A stretch of 41,938 bases of DNA from the NCBI GenBank assembly GCA_026195905.1, contig JAPHRE010000020.1, positions 1-41,938 of the forward strand, written 5' to 3'. The position numbers were made by a program, and so were the translations under genes. Positions 16,732-25,600 of this stretch are shown in pieces (within the stretch, counting starts at the first letter, position 1; every line of letters begins with the position of its first letter). Under the pieces are notes generated by a model that saw nothing but the letters and a program-made list of their open reading frames with translations, was not told the DNA's origin and did not search any database. The stretch comes from Pseudopelagicola sp. GTDB taxonomy: Bacteria; Pseudomonadota; Alphaproteobacteria; Rhodobacterales; Rhodobacteraceae.

Positions 16732-17280
16732 TCAGGATCCTTTGCGGTTGCCGCGCGGCATGTCGCCGGATTGGATATCACGCATCATGCGAAAGACCTC
16801 GCGGCCCTCTTCGATGCGTTCAAAGCCGATCTTGGTATGGTGTCTCTTGCCATTTCTGCCACGACGCAGTCCAGCGGCGAAATACACGGTCGCGGGCGGG
16901 CCGTCCATAAGGCTAAGGGGGGTATCGGCCGTCATTGGGTAGCTGTCGAGGGATTTGCCCTTGAATGGCAGGTTGGTGGCGATAAAGGCGCGTTGATTGG
17001 TCAGGGTATACCATGTGTGCCGCCGCCGGAACGCATCCCAGAACAGCGGCCCGGCGGCAAGGCCACAGCCAACGCAAAAATGGATCAGGCCGAACATCCA
17101 GAAAAAGCCCCCCGCCTGAGACGCCATAATCATCCAGAACAGGGCAAATCCCGCAAACGCGAGGCCAAAGAGCGATGTCATCAGATTGGCAATAGTGAAC
17201 GTCACGGACCCATCAGGCCGACCCTGCCAGAGGATCGTTTCGCCCTCATCAAGAAGCCCTGCCCATGAGTCGTGGCTCAT
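16732..17280 (-). CDS. Membrane protein with bacterial PH-like domain
   Basis: 182 residues. It opens with a short soluble lead containing DEGETILWQGRPDG, the typical start of bacterial PH-domain membrane proteins. Two adjacent hydrophobic helices follow (about 33-55 and 57-80), then the PH-like signature WYTLTNQRAFIATNLPFKGKSLDSYP. The C-terminal tail is basic. The family binds or sits on membranes, but its ligands are not known. Start overlaps the previous gene as ATGA, and the stop is three bases before the dihydroorotase-like gene. Confidence 0.78.
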   Translation of the reverse strand: MSHDSWAGLLDEGETILWQGRPDGSVTFTIANLMTSLFGLAFAGFALFWMIMASQAGGFFWMFGLIHFCVGCGLAAGPLFWDAFRRRHTWYTLTNQRAFIATNLPFKGKSLDSYPMTADTPLSLMDGPPATVYFAAGLRRGRNGKRHHTKIGFERIEEGREVFRMMRDIQSGDMPRGNRKGS

Positions 17281-17720
17281 ACGGCGCCTCCGAGTTTGGC
17301 GGCGTTGATTTTGCGAATAGTGTCGTTTGGGTCGCCTTGGTATTTGACGAGGTGTTTGTCGCCTGCGCTTGTCACCACCTGCACGACGCTACCGAGTTTG
17401 TTCAGATCTTTGATCTCCCCAAGGCGGATGGCTCGATCCATCGGTCCAAGAAGGCGCAGGTTGGTGAGATCCCAACGCACGGAGAGCTCCTCGCTCATCA
17501 TGTAGAGGGCGCGGATGCCAACGGCGAGAAGGCCGCCCACGGCCCCGGTCCAGATATGGGCGTTGCCCATGAGCCAAAGGACCGCCATGCCAACGGCCAT
17601 AGCAATCGCGGCCATCCATGTATTGGTGCGGATATAGGTGGCCCGGTCGGCGCGGAACGAGGTCAGCACCTCTTCGTCGTCGGCGAGCGGGCTATTGGGG
17701 GTCATGCGGTGTTCAGACAT
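17277..17720 (-). CDS. Small membrane protein with PH-like domain
   Basis: 147 residues with the same layout as the next gene: a soluble lead (LADDEEVLTSFRADRATYIR), two close hydrophobic helices (about 35-51 and 56-72), then the PH-like strand pattern LSVRWDLTNLRLLGPMDRAIRLGEIKDL. A final segment has LVKYQGDPNDTIRKI. It probably arose from the same ancestor as its neighbour and may pair with it. Four-base ATGA overlap with the downstream gene; 13-base gap from the upstream gene. Function unknown. Confidence 0.75.
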   Translation of the reverse strand: MSEHRMTPNSPLADDEEVLTSFRADRATYIRTNTWMAAIAMAVGMAVLWLMGNAHIWTGAVGGLLAVGIRALYMMSEELSVRWDLTNLRLLGPMDRAIRLGEIKDLNKLGSVVQVVTSAGDKHLVKYQGDPNDTIRKINAAKLGGAV

Positions 17721-17733
17721 CGGAAGAGCAATC

Positions 17734-18306
17734 CTAGTTCAGGTAAAGGAAAAGCGCATAGAGTGTCCCGCCAAGGCCCAAGAGCAGGATGGGCAAGGCA
17801 AGGATCGCAAAGAGCACGCGGGTGTGAGGCGTCATCTCGGCTTTTTCGCCGCGCGGGACGAGGTGCGGGGCAGGTTCGGGATTGGGCAGCGGTTCGAAAT
17901 GGATCGGGGCTTTTTCCTCGCGCCATGTGCCGATCCAGCGCAGCGGGGTGCGCGGCGTCAGGGTTTGTTCGAAACCGCCAAAGGCCGAGGACAGCACGAT
18001 CAGCACATGGCCGGTCAGAGCGTCAAGGCGGCCCCGGTCGGGGGCGATGTCCTGTTCCGGGATGCCCAGTCCTTGAATCATATATCCAGGCAGGCCGACC
18101 CCGGTGAGATCGGCCACGTCGAAAACTTCGATGAAGTCGGAATCGAGATACTCCGCCCCGAGGGCGTCGCGCAGCGGCCAGGGCGGATCGGTGTGGTCCG
18201 CGTCCCAGTCCGGTTCCGTGGACATCAGCGGTGGCTCGTCCGCCGGGTCGATGGCGAAAAGCCGGATCAGCCCGTGTTCGCCGGATTTGACCTGCATTCT
18301 GGTCAT
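17734..18306 (-). CDS. Tail-anchored membrane protein, unknown function
   Basis: 190 residues. The first 165 are soluble and acidic (for example EPDWDADHTDPPWPLRDALG and DSDFIEVFDVADLTG). The only hydrophobic segment is at the very C-terminus (VLFAILALPILLLGLGGTLY), so the body faces the cytoplasm. The start is fixed by an ATGA overlap with the 33-residue gene upstream; the longer frame from 18318 would overlap it further. No family recognised. Its orientation in the cytoplasm next to pyrB makes it a candidate membrane tether for the ATCase complex, which is inference. Confidence 0.75.
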   Translation of the reverse strand: MTRMQVKSGEHGLIRLFAIDPADEPPLMSTEPDWDADHTDPPWPLRDALGAEYLDSDFIEVFDVADLTGVGLPGYMIQGLGIPEQDIAPDRGRLDALTGHVLIVLSSAFGGFEQTLTPRTPLRWIGTWREEKAPIHFEPLPNPEPAPHLVPRGEKAEMTPHTRVLFAILALPILLLGLGGTLYALFLYLN

Positions 18307-18404
18307 CCGCCGATCCACACGATCAGCCCGACCATCGCGAACATCACGAGGAGGGCGACTGTGGCCACCCGTCCGCTCATCTTGGGGTCTTTGGGGTCTT
18401 CCAT
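18303..18404 (-). CDS. 33-residue single-helix membrane peptide
   Basis: A short gene immediately after pyrB (two-base gap). It encodes a charged N-terminus (MEDPKDPKMSGR) and one transmembrane helix (VATVALLVMFAMVGLIVWIG), ending at a TGA that overlaps the next ATG as ATGA. A strong GGAGG stands seven bases before the ATG. The ribosome binding site, the helix and couplings on both sides argue that it is translated. Function unknown; it may be a subunit or regulator of the membrane proteins encoded downstream. Confidence 0.75.
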   Translation of the reverse strand: MEDPKDPKMSGRVATVALLVMFAMVGLIVWIGG

Positions 18405-18406
18405 AT

Positions 18407-19363
18407 TCAGGCCTCCATCGGCGCGTTGGCGGCCTCGGCGCGCAGGTTGCGGGCGAGGAGATCCATCGCGGCCATGCGCACGGCGACGCCCATTTCGACC
18501 TGTTCCTGAATCACCGAGCGATTGATGTCATCGGCGATTTCGCCGTCGATCTCGACGCCGCGGTTCATCGGGCCGGGGTGCATGACGATGGCGTCGGGCT
18601 TGGCATGCGAGAGCTTGGCGGCATCAAGGCCGTAGCGATGATAATATTCGCGTTCGGAGGGGATAAAGCCGCCATCCATGCGCTCTTTCTGAAGCCGTAG
18701 CATCATCACCACGTCGACGTCGCGTAGCCCCTCGGTCATGTCCTCATGGACTTCGGCGCCAAACTCGGCCAGGTGCGCAGGCACGAGCGTCGGCGGGCCG
18801 ACAAGGCGGATGCGGTTTTCCATCTTGCCCAGAAGGATCAGGTTTGAGCGCGCGACGCGGGAATGAGCGACATCGCCGCAAATCGCGATATTGAGACGGT
18901 GCAGGCGGCCCTTGGCGCGCCGAATCGTCAGCGCATCCAGAAGAGCCTGCGTGGGGTGTTCGTGGCGCCCATCGCCCGCATTGAGCACCGCGCAGTTGAC
19001 CTTTTGTGCCAGAAGGTCGACCGCGCCGGAATGGGGGTGGCGCACCACGAGCAGGTCGGGGTGCATGGCGTTGAGGGTCATCGCCGTGTCGATCAGGGTT
19101 TCGCCTTTTTTGATCGAAGAGGCCTGCATCGCCATGTTCATCACGTCCGCGCCAAGGCGTTTGCCGGCGAGTTCGAAACTCGCTTGGGTGCGGGTTGAGT
19201 TCTCGAAGAACATATTGATTTGCGTCAGCCCGCTCAGCGCATCGGCGTGTTTCACGTCACGCCGGTTGAGATCGACATATTGATCGGCGAGATCGAGAAT
19301 GGCGGTGATCTCTTCGGGGTGAAGTGGCTCGATCCCCAGAAGGTGCTTTTGACGAAAGCTCAT
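18407..19363 (-). CDS. pyrB: Aspartate carbamoyltransferase catalytic subunit
   Basis: Catalyses carbamoyl phosphate plus aspartate to N-carbamoylaspartate, the committed step of pyrimidine synthesis. Signature motifs: FFENSTRT (52-59, carbamoyl phosphate site), [10 protein letters not shown] (86-95), [12 protein letters not shown] (134-145) and [12 protein letters not shown] near the C-terminus. The 318 residues fit the class A catalytic chain that pairs with a dihydroorotase-like partner. No pyrI regulatory gene is nearby. It is first in an eight-gene operon. AGGAG lies seven bases before the ATG, and a good sigma-70 promoter lies just upstream with a short leader, leaving no room for attenuation. 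Confidence 0.96.
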   Translation of the reverse strand: MSFRQKHLLGIEPLHPEEITAILDLADQYVDLNRRDVKHADALSGLTQINMFFENSTRTQASFELAGKRLGADVMNMAMQASSIKKGETLIDTAMTLNAMHPDLLVVRHPHSGAVDLLAQKVNCAVLNAGDGRHEHPTQALLDALTIRRAKGRLHRLNIAICGDVAHSRVARSNLILLGKMENRIRLVGPPTLVPAHLAEFGAEVHEDMTEGLRDVDVVMMLRLQKERMDGGFIPSEREYYHRYGLDAAKLSHAKPDAIVMHPGPMNRGVEIDGEIADDINRSVIQEQVEMGVAVRMAAMDLLARNLRAEAANAPMEA

Positions 19364-19392
19364 GGCCCGCTCCTTTTGTGCCGCGTGCTCCG

Positions 19393-19421
19393 CTTATAGG
19401 AACCCGGCCCGGTCTCGGCAA
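19393..19421 (-). promoter_or_regulatory. Sigma-70-type promoter of the pyrB operon
   Basis: On the minus strand, -35 TTGCCG (19421-19416) and -10 TATAAG (19398-19393) are separated by exactly 17 bases. The start point would be near 19386, giving a leader of roughly 23 bases before the pyrB ATG at 19363. The AGGAG site falls inside it. Confidence 0.55.
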
Positions 19422-19428
19422 TCCCGGC

Positions 19429-19495
19429 CTGCCTTCTTCTCTGTGACAAATACTCTGGGGTGAATTGGGCCAAAGACCCAAGAGGGGCTGGCCCC
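19429..19495 (-). repeat. Two-hairpin intergenic repeat, copy B
   Basis: Read on the minus strand: GGGGCCAGCCCCTCT, a variable paired segment (TGGG / CCCA), then ATTCACCCCAGAGTATTT and CAGAGAAGAAG with a closing CAGG. It matches copy A at 39265-39334 in every part except the middle stem. It sits just upstream of the pyrB promoter and within the divergent region before the uracil-DNA glycosylase gene. Confidence 0.8.
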
Positions 19496-19541
19496 ATAAG
19501 CGCAACTTCCCCCTTGCGCACCGACGGGATAGGGTGGCGGC

Positions 19542-20339
19542 ATGGAATCGCATCACATCGACTCTCTGGACTTTCATACCGCGCGGGCGCTCTTGCAGTG
19601 GCAGGTTGAGCTTGGGGCGACGGAGGCGTGTCTTGATGCGCCGGTGAACCGTTATGAGACGCCCAAGGTCGCGCCCAAGCCGGCAGCGGCGGCGACAGGC
19701 GCGGCCGAGCCGCCCCCCGTGCAGCCCAAGACCGATCCAGTCGAGGTTGCCAAAGCGGCAGCGGCAGCGGCGAAAACCCTTGAAGACCTGCGTGCGGCGA
19801 TGGCGGCCTACGACCATTGCGACCTCAAGCGCGGGGCGCGCAACCTTGTCTTTTCCGATGGCAATCCGGCGGCGCGGGTGATGCTTATCGGCGAAGCACC
19901 GGGGCGCGATGAGGATCGCGAGGGCAAGCCCTTTGTGGGCCGTGCGGGGCATCTTCTTGATCGCATGTTCGGAGCGATTGATATGGCGCGGGCGGCGCCG
20001 ATCTCGGCACAGTCGATTTACATCACCAACGTCATGCCTTGGCGTCCGCCACAAAACCGCGACCCGGAGGCGGAGGAAATCGCCATGCTCAAGCCGTTCC
20101 TTGAGCGCCATGTCGAGATCGTTGCGCCGGAGGTCATCGTGCTTATGGGCAATATCGCCTGTCAGGCAGTGCTTGGACGGCGCGGCATTACCAAGATGCG
20201 GGGCATTTGGCATGAGGCGTTCGGGAAGCCGGTTCTTCCGATGGTGCATCCGGCCTATCTTTTGCGCCAGCCACAAGCCAAGCGCGACGCTTGGGCCGAC
20301 CTTTTGAGTCTTCAGGCCAAGCTACGGGATCTGGCGTGA
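19542..20339 (+). CDS. Family 4-like uracil-DNA glycosylase lacking Fe-S cysteines
   Basis: Removes uracil from DNA. Residues 1-85 are an Ala/Pro-rich N-terminal extension. The catalytic domain has [20 protein letters not shown] (117-136), [16 protein letters not shown] (160-175) and MVHPAYLLR (234-242), the three family 4/5 motifs. Family 4 enzymes hold a [4Fe-4S] cluster with four Cys; here only Cys93 stands near the first pair. The WRPP and EEIAMLKPF segments carry Trp167 and no Cys where the others would be. Total Cys are 30, 93 and 207, so the cluster is probably absent. The KRRIH loop of UdgX is not present. 265 residues; a single gene. Confidence 0.88.
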   Translation: MESHHIDSLDFHTARALLQWQVELGATEACLDAPVNRYETPKVAPKPAAAATGAAEPPPVQPKTDPVEVAKAAAAAAKTLEDLRAAMAAYDHCDLKRGARNLVFSDGNPAARVMLIGEAPGRDEDREGKPFVGRAGHLLDRMFGAIDMARAAPISAQSIYITNVMPWRPPQNRDPEAEEIAMLKPFLERHVEIVAPEVIVLMGNIACQAVLGRRGITKMRGIWHEAFGKPVLPMVHPAYLLRQPQAKRDAWADLLSLQAKLRDLA

Positions 20340-20473
20340 CTTTGGCGCTCTGCGGCTATGTGCATGGTTGTTGGCGAGTGCCAGCTATGATCAGTCGGTG
20401 CGGTATGGGGTCTTTGGGTCAATGTCGAATGGGTTCGTGATCGCAGAGGCGAGACTAGTGAGGAGAGTAGGCA

Positions 20474-21016
20474 ATGCCCCGATTTGATGAGAGTAAAGCG
20501 TTTGTCCCGGTGCGTATTGCGGTTCTGACCGTAAGCGATACGCGCGGGCTTGATCAGGATAAATCCGGCGATACGTTGGTGGCGCGGATCGAAGCGGCGG
20601 GGCATGTGTTGGCGGATCGCAAGATCATCCGCGACGAACGCGCCGAGATCGCAGCACAGCTGCGCGCGTGGTGCGCCGATACGGAGATTGATGTCATCAT
20701 CTCGACCGGGGGCACCGGGCTGACGGGGCGGGATGTCACGGTCGAGGCGCATCGTGATGTCTATGAGAAAGAGATTGAGGCCTTTGGCACGGTCTTTACT
20801 ATGGTGTCGATGCAGAAGATCGGCACCAGCGCGGTTCAGAGCCGGGCCACGGGCGGCGTTGCCAATGGCACGTATCTTTTCGCCCTGCCGGGGTCTACGG
20901 GGGCGTGCAAGGATGCCTGGGATGAGATCTTGCAGTATCAGCTCGATTATCGCCATCTTCCGTGCAACTTCGTCGAAATTTTTCCGCGTCTTGACGAACA
21001 TTTGCGACGGAAGTGA
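20474..21016 (+). CDS. moaB: Molybdenum cofactor biosynthesis protein B
   Basis: A MogA/MoaB-type protein that adenylylates molybdopterin before metal insertion. Motifs: IAVLTVSDTRGLDQDKSGD at the N-terminus, ISTGGTGLTGRDVT in the middle (the T-x-GG-T-G-x-T-G-R-D signature), and FALPGSTGACKDAWD near the C-terminus. 180 residues is typical. GAGGAGAG lies about eight bases before the ATG. It is separated by 134 bases from the glycosylase gene, where I saw no gene or terminator, and stands apart from the fdhD-mobA-mobB-moeA cluster at 34-37 kb. Confidence 0.93.
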   Translation: MPRFDESKAFVPVRIAVLTVSDTRGLDQDKSGDTLVARIEAAGHVLADRKIIRDERAEIAAQLRAWCADTEIDVIISTGGTGLTGRDVTVEAHRDVYEKEIEAFGTVFTMVSMQKIGTSAVQSRATGGVANGTYLFALPGSTGACKDAWDEILQYQLDYRHLPCNFVEIFPRLDEHLRRK

Positions 21017-21140
21017 AGAATTGATCCGTATTATGCGTTGTGCCGTATTCTTATAAAAGGATGCGGGGCTGTTCTGTGTGGCCTGATGGGCCGTGTCGTG
21101 ACAGGATGAAGCGTTCGAGTGTGCGGGAGAAAAGCAAACC

Positions 21141-22610
21141 ATGCGATTTTTGAGACAGAGCCTTATGGGGGTGTTTCTTACGGCATTGACCATCGGGGTC
21201 TTGGTTTATGCCGCACAGCTTTTGTTTGGGGCCGTATCAGAACGCATGGCACAGGAGAGCGGCGCCCCAAAAGGGCGTGAGCGGGTGCTTACGGTGCAGG
21301 TTCAGGAGGCAGTGCCGCGTAAAGTCACGCCGCATCTGATCGCGTTTGGCGAAATTCAGAGTTCTCGGAGCCTCGAAGTGCGGGCGCGCACGGGCGGGAT
21401 CATTGTTGATCTTGCCGAAAACTTTGTTGAGGGCGGCGCGGTTGAGGACGGGCAATTCCTTGTGCAGGTCGATCCGACCCGTGCGCAATATGCGCTTGAG
21501 CGGGTGCGCAATGATCTTGTCGATGCCCAGGCCGAACAGCGCGATGCCAAGCGTGGGCTTGAGCTTGCGCGCGATGAATTGGCCTCGGCAGAGGAACAGG
21601 CGGCGTTGCGTCAGAAGGCGCTTGCACGCCAGATTGATCTTCAGGCGCGCGATGTGGGCACGGCGGCGGCGGTTGAGGCGGCGGAACTCGCGCTTGCGTC
21701 GGCGCGCCAAGCGGTCGTCACGCGGCGGCAGGCCATTGCCAATGCCGAAGCCCGGATTGATCAGGCAGCGACACGGCTTGAACGCTCGCGCATCGCGCTT
21801 GCCGAAGCCGAGCGCACCCTTGCGGATACCGAAATCAGGGCTGATTTTACCGGGATGCTTGCCGATGTCAGCGTTGTCGAGGGCGGGCTTGTGTCGGCCA
21901 ATGAACAGCTTGCAACCCTGATTGATGGCGGTGCGCTTGAGGTTGCGTTTCGGGTTTCGACCTCGCAATACGCGCGGCTTCTTGATGCGGAGGGGGAGCT
22001 TCGCCCCGCAGAAGTGTCTGTGCGGCTCGACGTGATGGGCGAAGACCTTGTTGCAGAGGGCATCATCACACGCGAGGGCGCGGTTGTGGGCGATGGTCAG
22101 ACCGGACGACAGGTATTTGCCCAGCTCAATGCGCCCGGTGGGCTACGGCCCGGCGATTTTGTAACGGTCAGCGTCGAGGAAGCGCCGCTTGAAGGCGCCG
22201 TTGAGCTTTTGGCCAATGCGCTTGATGCGACGGGGCGGGTTCTTGTCGTCGCAGGGGGAGACCGGCTTGAGGCGTTGCCGGTGACGCTTTTGCGGCGACA
22301 GGGAGATCGTATCCTTGTGAGGGGTGAGGGGCTTGCGGGTCGGCAGGTTGTGACGCGGCTCACACCGCTTCTTGGTCCCGGTATCCGGGTCAAGGCGGTC
22401 AGTATCGACGGCGGCGCGACCCTTCAGGAGGTCGAGGAACCTGATGAGTTCATGGACCTGAGCGATGCCCGACGCAAACGGCTTGTGGCCTTTGTCGAGG
22501 GCAACGCCCGTATGCCTCAAGAAATGAAAGAGCGGCTCCTTTCGGCGCTGGCCCAGCCGCAGGTTCGGACCCGCCTTGTGCAGCGGATCGAAGGCCGGAT
22601 GGGAGGATAA
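21141..22610 (+). CDS. RND efflux periplasmic adaptor (membrane fusion protein)
   Basis: The periplasmic adaptor of a tripartite efflux pump. It has an N-terminal inner-membrane anchor (about 10-32), then the first lipoyl half (VRARTGGIIVDLAENFVEGG), a long coiled-coil hairpin rich in Ala/Glu/Arg (about 115-230), the second lipoyl half (TEIRADFTGMLADVSVVEGG) and a beta-barrel. After the usual membrane-proximal region there is an extra tail of about 55 residues (DLSDARRKRLVAFVEGNARM and on) predicted to be helical. 489 residues, longer than most adaptors. It is six bases upstream of the permease gene. No outer-membrane channel gene is nearby. Confidence 0.93.
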   Translation: MRFLRQSLMGVFLTALTIGVLVYAAQLLFGAVSERMAQESGAPKGRERVLTVQVQEAVPRKVTPHLIAFGEIQSSRSLEVRARTGGIIVDLAENFVEGGAVEDGQFLVQVDPTRAQYALERVRNDLVDAQAEQRDAKRGLELARDELASAEEQAALRQKALARQIDLQARDVGTAAAVEAAELALASARQAVVTRRQAIANAEARIDQAATRLERSRIALAEAERTLADTEIRADFTGMLADVSVVEGGLVSANEQLATLIDGGALEVAFRVSTSQYARLLDAEGELRPAEVSVRLDVMGEDLVAEGIITREGAVVGDGQTGRQVFAQLNAPGGLRPGDFVTVSVEEAPLEGAVELLANALDATGRVLVVAGGDRLEALPVTLLRRQGDRILVRGEGLAGRQVVTRLTPLLGPGIRVKAVSIDGGATLQEVEEPDEFMDLSDARRKRLVAFVEGNARMPQEMKERLLSALAQPQVRTRLVQRIEGRMGG

Positions 22611-22616
22611 GGGCGC

Positions 22617-25600
22617 ATGCGTGAGCTTTCGGGGCCTGCGGGCGGCATACTGTCTTATTTTACGCGGCATGGCACGGTGGCGAACCTGCTGCTTGTGGTG
22701 CTCTTGTCGCTTGGGTTTTTGGCCCTTCCCAACATGCGGGCGCAGTTTTTTCCCGATGTGATCGTCGACAGGGTGACGGTCAGCGTCGTTTGGGAGGGCG
22801 CAGGGCCAACTGATGTTGATGATGCCATCGTGCAGGTTCTTGAGCCTGCGCTTTTGAGCGTCGAGGGGGTTGAGAGCACGGAGGCGCAATCTGTCGAGGG
22901 GCGGGCGACGCTTTCGCTTGAGTTCGAGCCGGGATGGGATATGGCGCGGGCGGCTGATGATGTGCAGACAGCGGTCGACGCGATCACCACCTTGCCCGAG
23001 GAAGCCGAAGACCCAAGCGTACGGCGCGGCGCGTGGCGGGATCGGGTGACGGATGTTGTCATAACCGGGCCGGTCGATCCTGAGCAGCTTGGTCAGTATG
23101 TCGACGAGTTCGTGGTCCGCCTTTTTGCTGAAGGGGTGACGCGCACGACGATCCGTGGTCTTGCAGCGCCGGAAACGATTGTTGAGGTGGCGTCGGTCGA
23201 TCTCATGTCGCATGACGTGAGCATTTCCGAGATCGCAGAGGCCATCGCGCAGGAAGTCGATGCCGACCCGGCGGGCGATGTCGAGGGGGCGAATGCGCGG
23301 GTGCGCACAGGGGTTGAAAAACGCGCCCCGGATCAGATCGAGGGGATTGTCCTTCGGTCTAACCCTGATGGATCAAAACTTACCGTGGGTGATGTTGCGA
23401 CGGTGCGCATCGAAGGGGTCACGCGCAATCGAAGCTATTTTGTCGGTGATAGCCCGGCGATGTCGTTGCGCGTCGACCGGAGCGACAAGGGCGACGCCAT
23501 TGGCATTCAGCGCACCGTGGAAGAGGTCGCCGACGCGATGGAGGCGACGCTTCCGCAGGGCGTTGAAATCAAACTCATACGCACACGGGCAGAGGCGATT
23601 TCGGATCGTCTTAACATCCTCCTCGACAATGGCGCGGTGGGGCTTGTTCTTGTGGTGGTGCTTTTGTTCCTGTTCCTCAATGCGCGCACGGCGTTTTGGG
23701 TGGCGGCGGGGATTCCGGTTGCGATGCTCGCCACGGTGGCGATGATGTATGCCATTGGGTTGACGATCAACATGATCTCGCTGTTTGCGCTTATCATCAC
23801 GCTTGGGATCGTGGTTGATGATGCGATCGTGGTCGGCGAACATGCCGATGCCCGTGCCCGTAAGCTCCGTGAGGGGCCGATGCAGGCGGCGGAAAACGCC
23901 GCGCGGCGCATGGCGATGCCGGTGTTTTCGTCGACATTGACCACGATCATCGCCTTTTTCGGGCTAACGTTTGTCAGTGGGCGGTTCGGGGATCTTATCT
24001 CGGATATGCCGATCACGGTTATTGTCGTGCTTTTGGCATCGCTTGTGGAATGTTTCCTGATCCTGCCGCACCATATGTCACATGCCCTGCGCCACACCGC
24101 CAAGGAGCATTGGTATGATTGGCCAAGCCGTGTTGTGAACAAGGGGTTCCGCTGGGTGCGGGAACGGCTTTTCCGGCCTTTCCTCGCCGGGGTGGTGAAG
24201 ATGCGCTATCTCGTAGTGGCGCTTGCGGTTTTGGTTTTGGCGTCGCAATTGGCATTGGTCGTTCGGGGCGATGTGCAATGGCGGTTCTTCAACGCGCCGG
24301 AGCGGTCATCTGTCACCGGGAATTTCTCGATGCTGCCATCGGCGACACGGGACGATACCCTTGCCATGATGCAAGAGATGCAGCGCGCGACCAATGCGCT
24401 TGGGGCCGAATACGAAGACCGCTATGGCACCAATCCGCTCTTGTTCGTCCTTGCCGAGGTGGGCGGCAATTCGGGGCGGCCCTTGCCGGGGGCGGAGACG
24501 ATGGACAGCGATCTTCTTGGCGGGATCGCCATTGAGCTTATCGACCCGGACCTGCGGCCTTATTCGAGCTTCCAATTCATTGGCGAGTTGCAGGATCGTG
24601 TGCGCCGTCATCCTCTTGCTGACACGGTCAGTTTTCGAGGCTGGCGCTCGGGGCCGGGGGGCGATGCGCTTGACGTGCGATTCTACGGCGCCGAGGCGGA
24701 GACGCTCAAACAGGCCTCCGAGGCGCTCAAATCTGCGCTTACGGCCTATCCAGAGGTTTCGGCGGTTGAGGACAATCTTGCCTATGACAAACAGGAGCTT
24801 GTGCTTGAGTTAACAGCACAGGGTCGGGCGCTTGGGTTTTCCATAGATGCGCTTGGTCGGGTATTGCGTCACAGGCTCAACGGGCTTGAAGCGGCGACCT
24901 ACCCGGTCGGGCCGCGCAGCGCCTCGATCCGGGTCGAGCTTCCATCGTCGGAGCAGAACGCGGATTTCCTTGAGGGCAGTATGATGCGCACGCCGCAGGG
25001 CACGTATGTGCCGCTGGCGGATATTGTGACCGTATCGCGCAGCACCGGGTTTTCGACGGTGCGACGGGAGAATGGTGTCCGGCTTATCAACGTCACAGGC
25101 GATATTTCGGACGATGATCCCGCACGGGCGCAGGAGACGACAGAGATTCTTCTTGAGTCGATCCTGCCGGATATTGCCTCGCGGTTTCAGGTCAACTGGG
25201 AGATGGCGGGGCTTCAGGAGCAGGAACAGGAGTTCTTTGACGATGTGCGCACCGGCCTGATCCTTTGTTTGGCCGGGATTTATATCGTTCTGGTCTGGGT
25301 GTTCTCGAGTTGGACGCGGCCCGTCGTCGTGATGTCCGTTATTCCGTTTGGTCTCGTGGGGGCGATCTATGGGCATTATTTCTTTGATGTGCCGCTTTCC
25401 ATGTTTTCGGTGGTCGGGCTTCTTGGCATGGCGGGGATTATCATCAACGATTCCATCGTGCTTGTGTCGACAGTGGATGATTATGCCAAGGATCGCGGTA
25501 TTTTGCCGTCAATCATAGATGGGGCGGCGGATCGTTTGCGGCCGGTTTTCCTGACCACGGTGACGACTGTTGTGGGGCTTGCGCCGCTGCTGACCGAGAA

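Noticed and set aside
16036-17268. A 410-codon plus-strand reading frame
   Set aside because: It runs opposite the dihydroorotase-like and PH-like genes, whose motifs and overlaps are clear; its text is Gly/Ala/His-rich without family features.
19364-19416. Pyrimidine attenuator in the pyrB leader
   Set aside because: The predicted leader is about 23 bases, too short for a terminator/antiterminator pair.
19542-20339. UdgX-type glycosylase
   Set aside because: The KRRIH insertion that defines UdgX is missing.
21017-21140. Sigma-70 promoter before the RND operon
   Set aside because: TATAAA-like and TTG-like hexamers occur but not at acceptable spacing, so none was called.
22143-23213. A 356-codon minus-strand reading frame across the adaptor/permease junction
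   Set aside because: It is opposite two strongly supported RND genes and lacks any motif.
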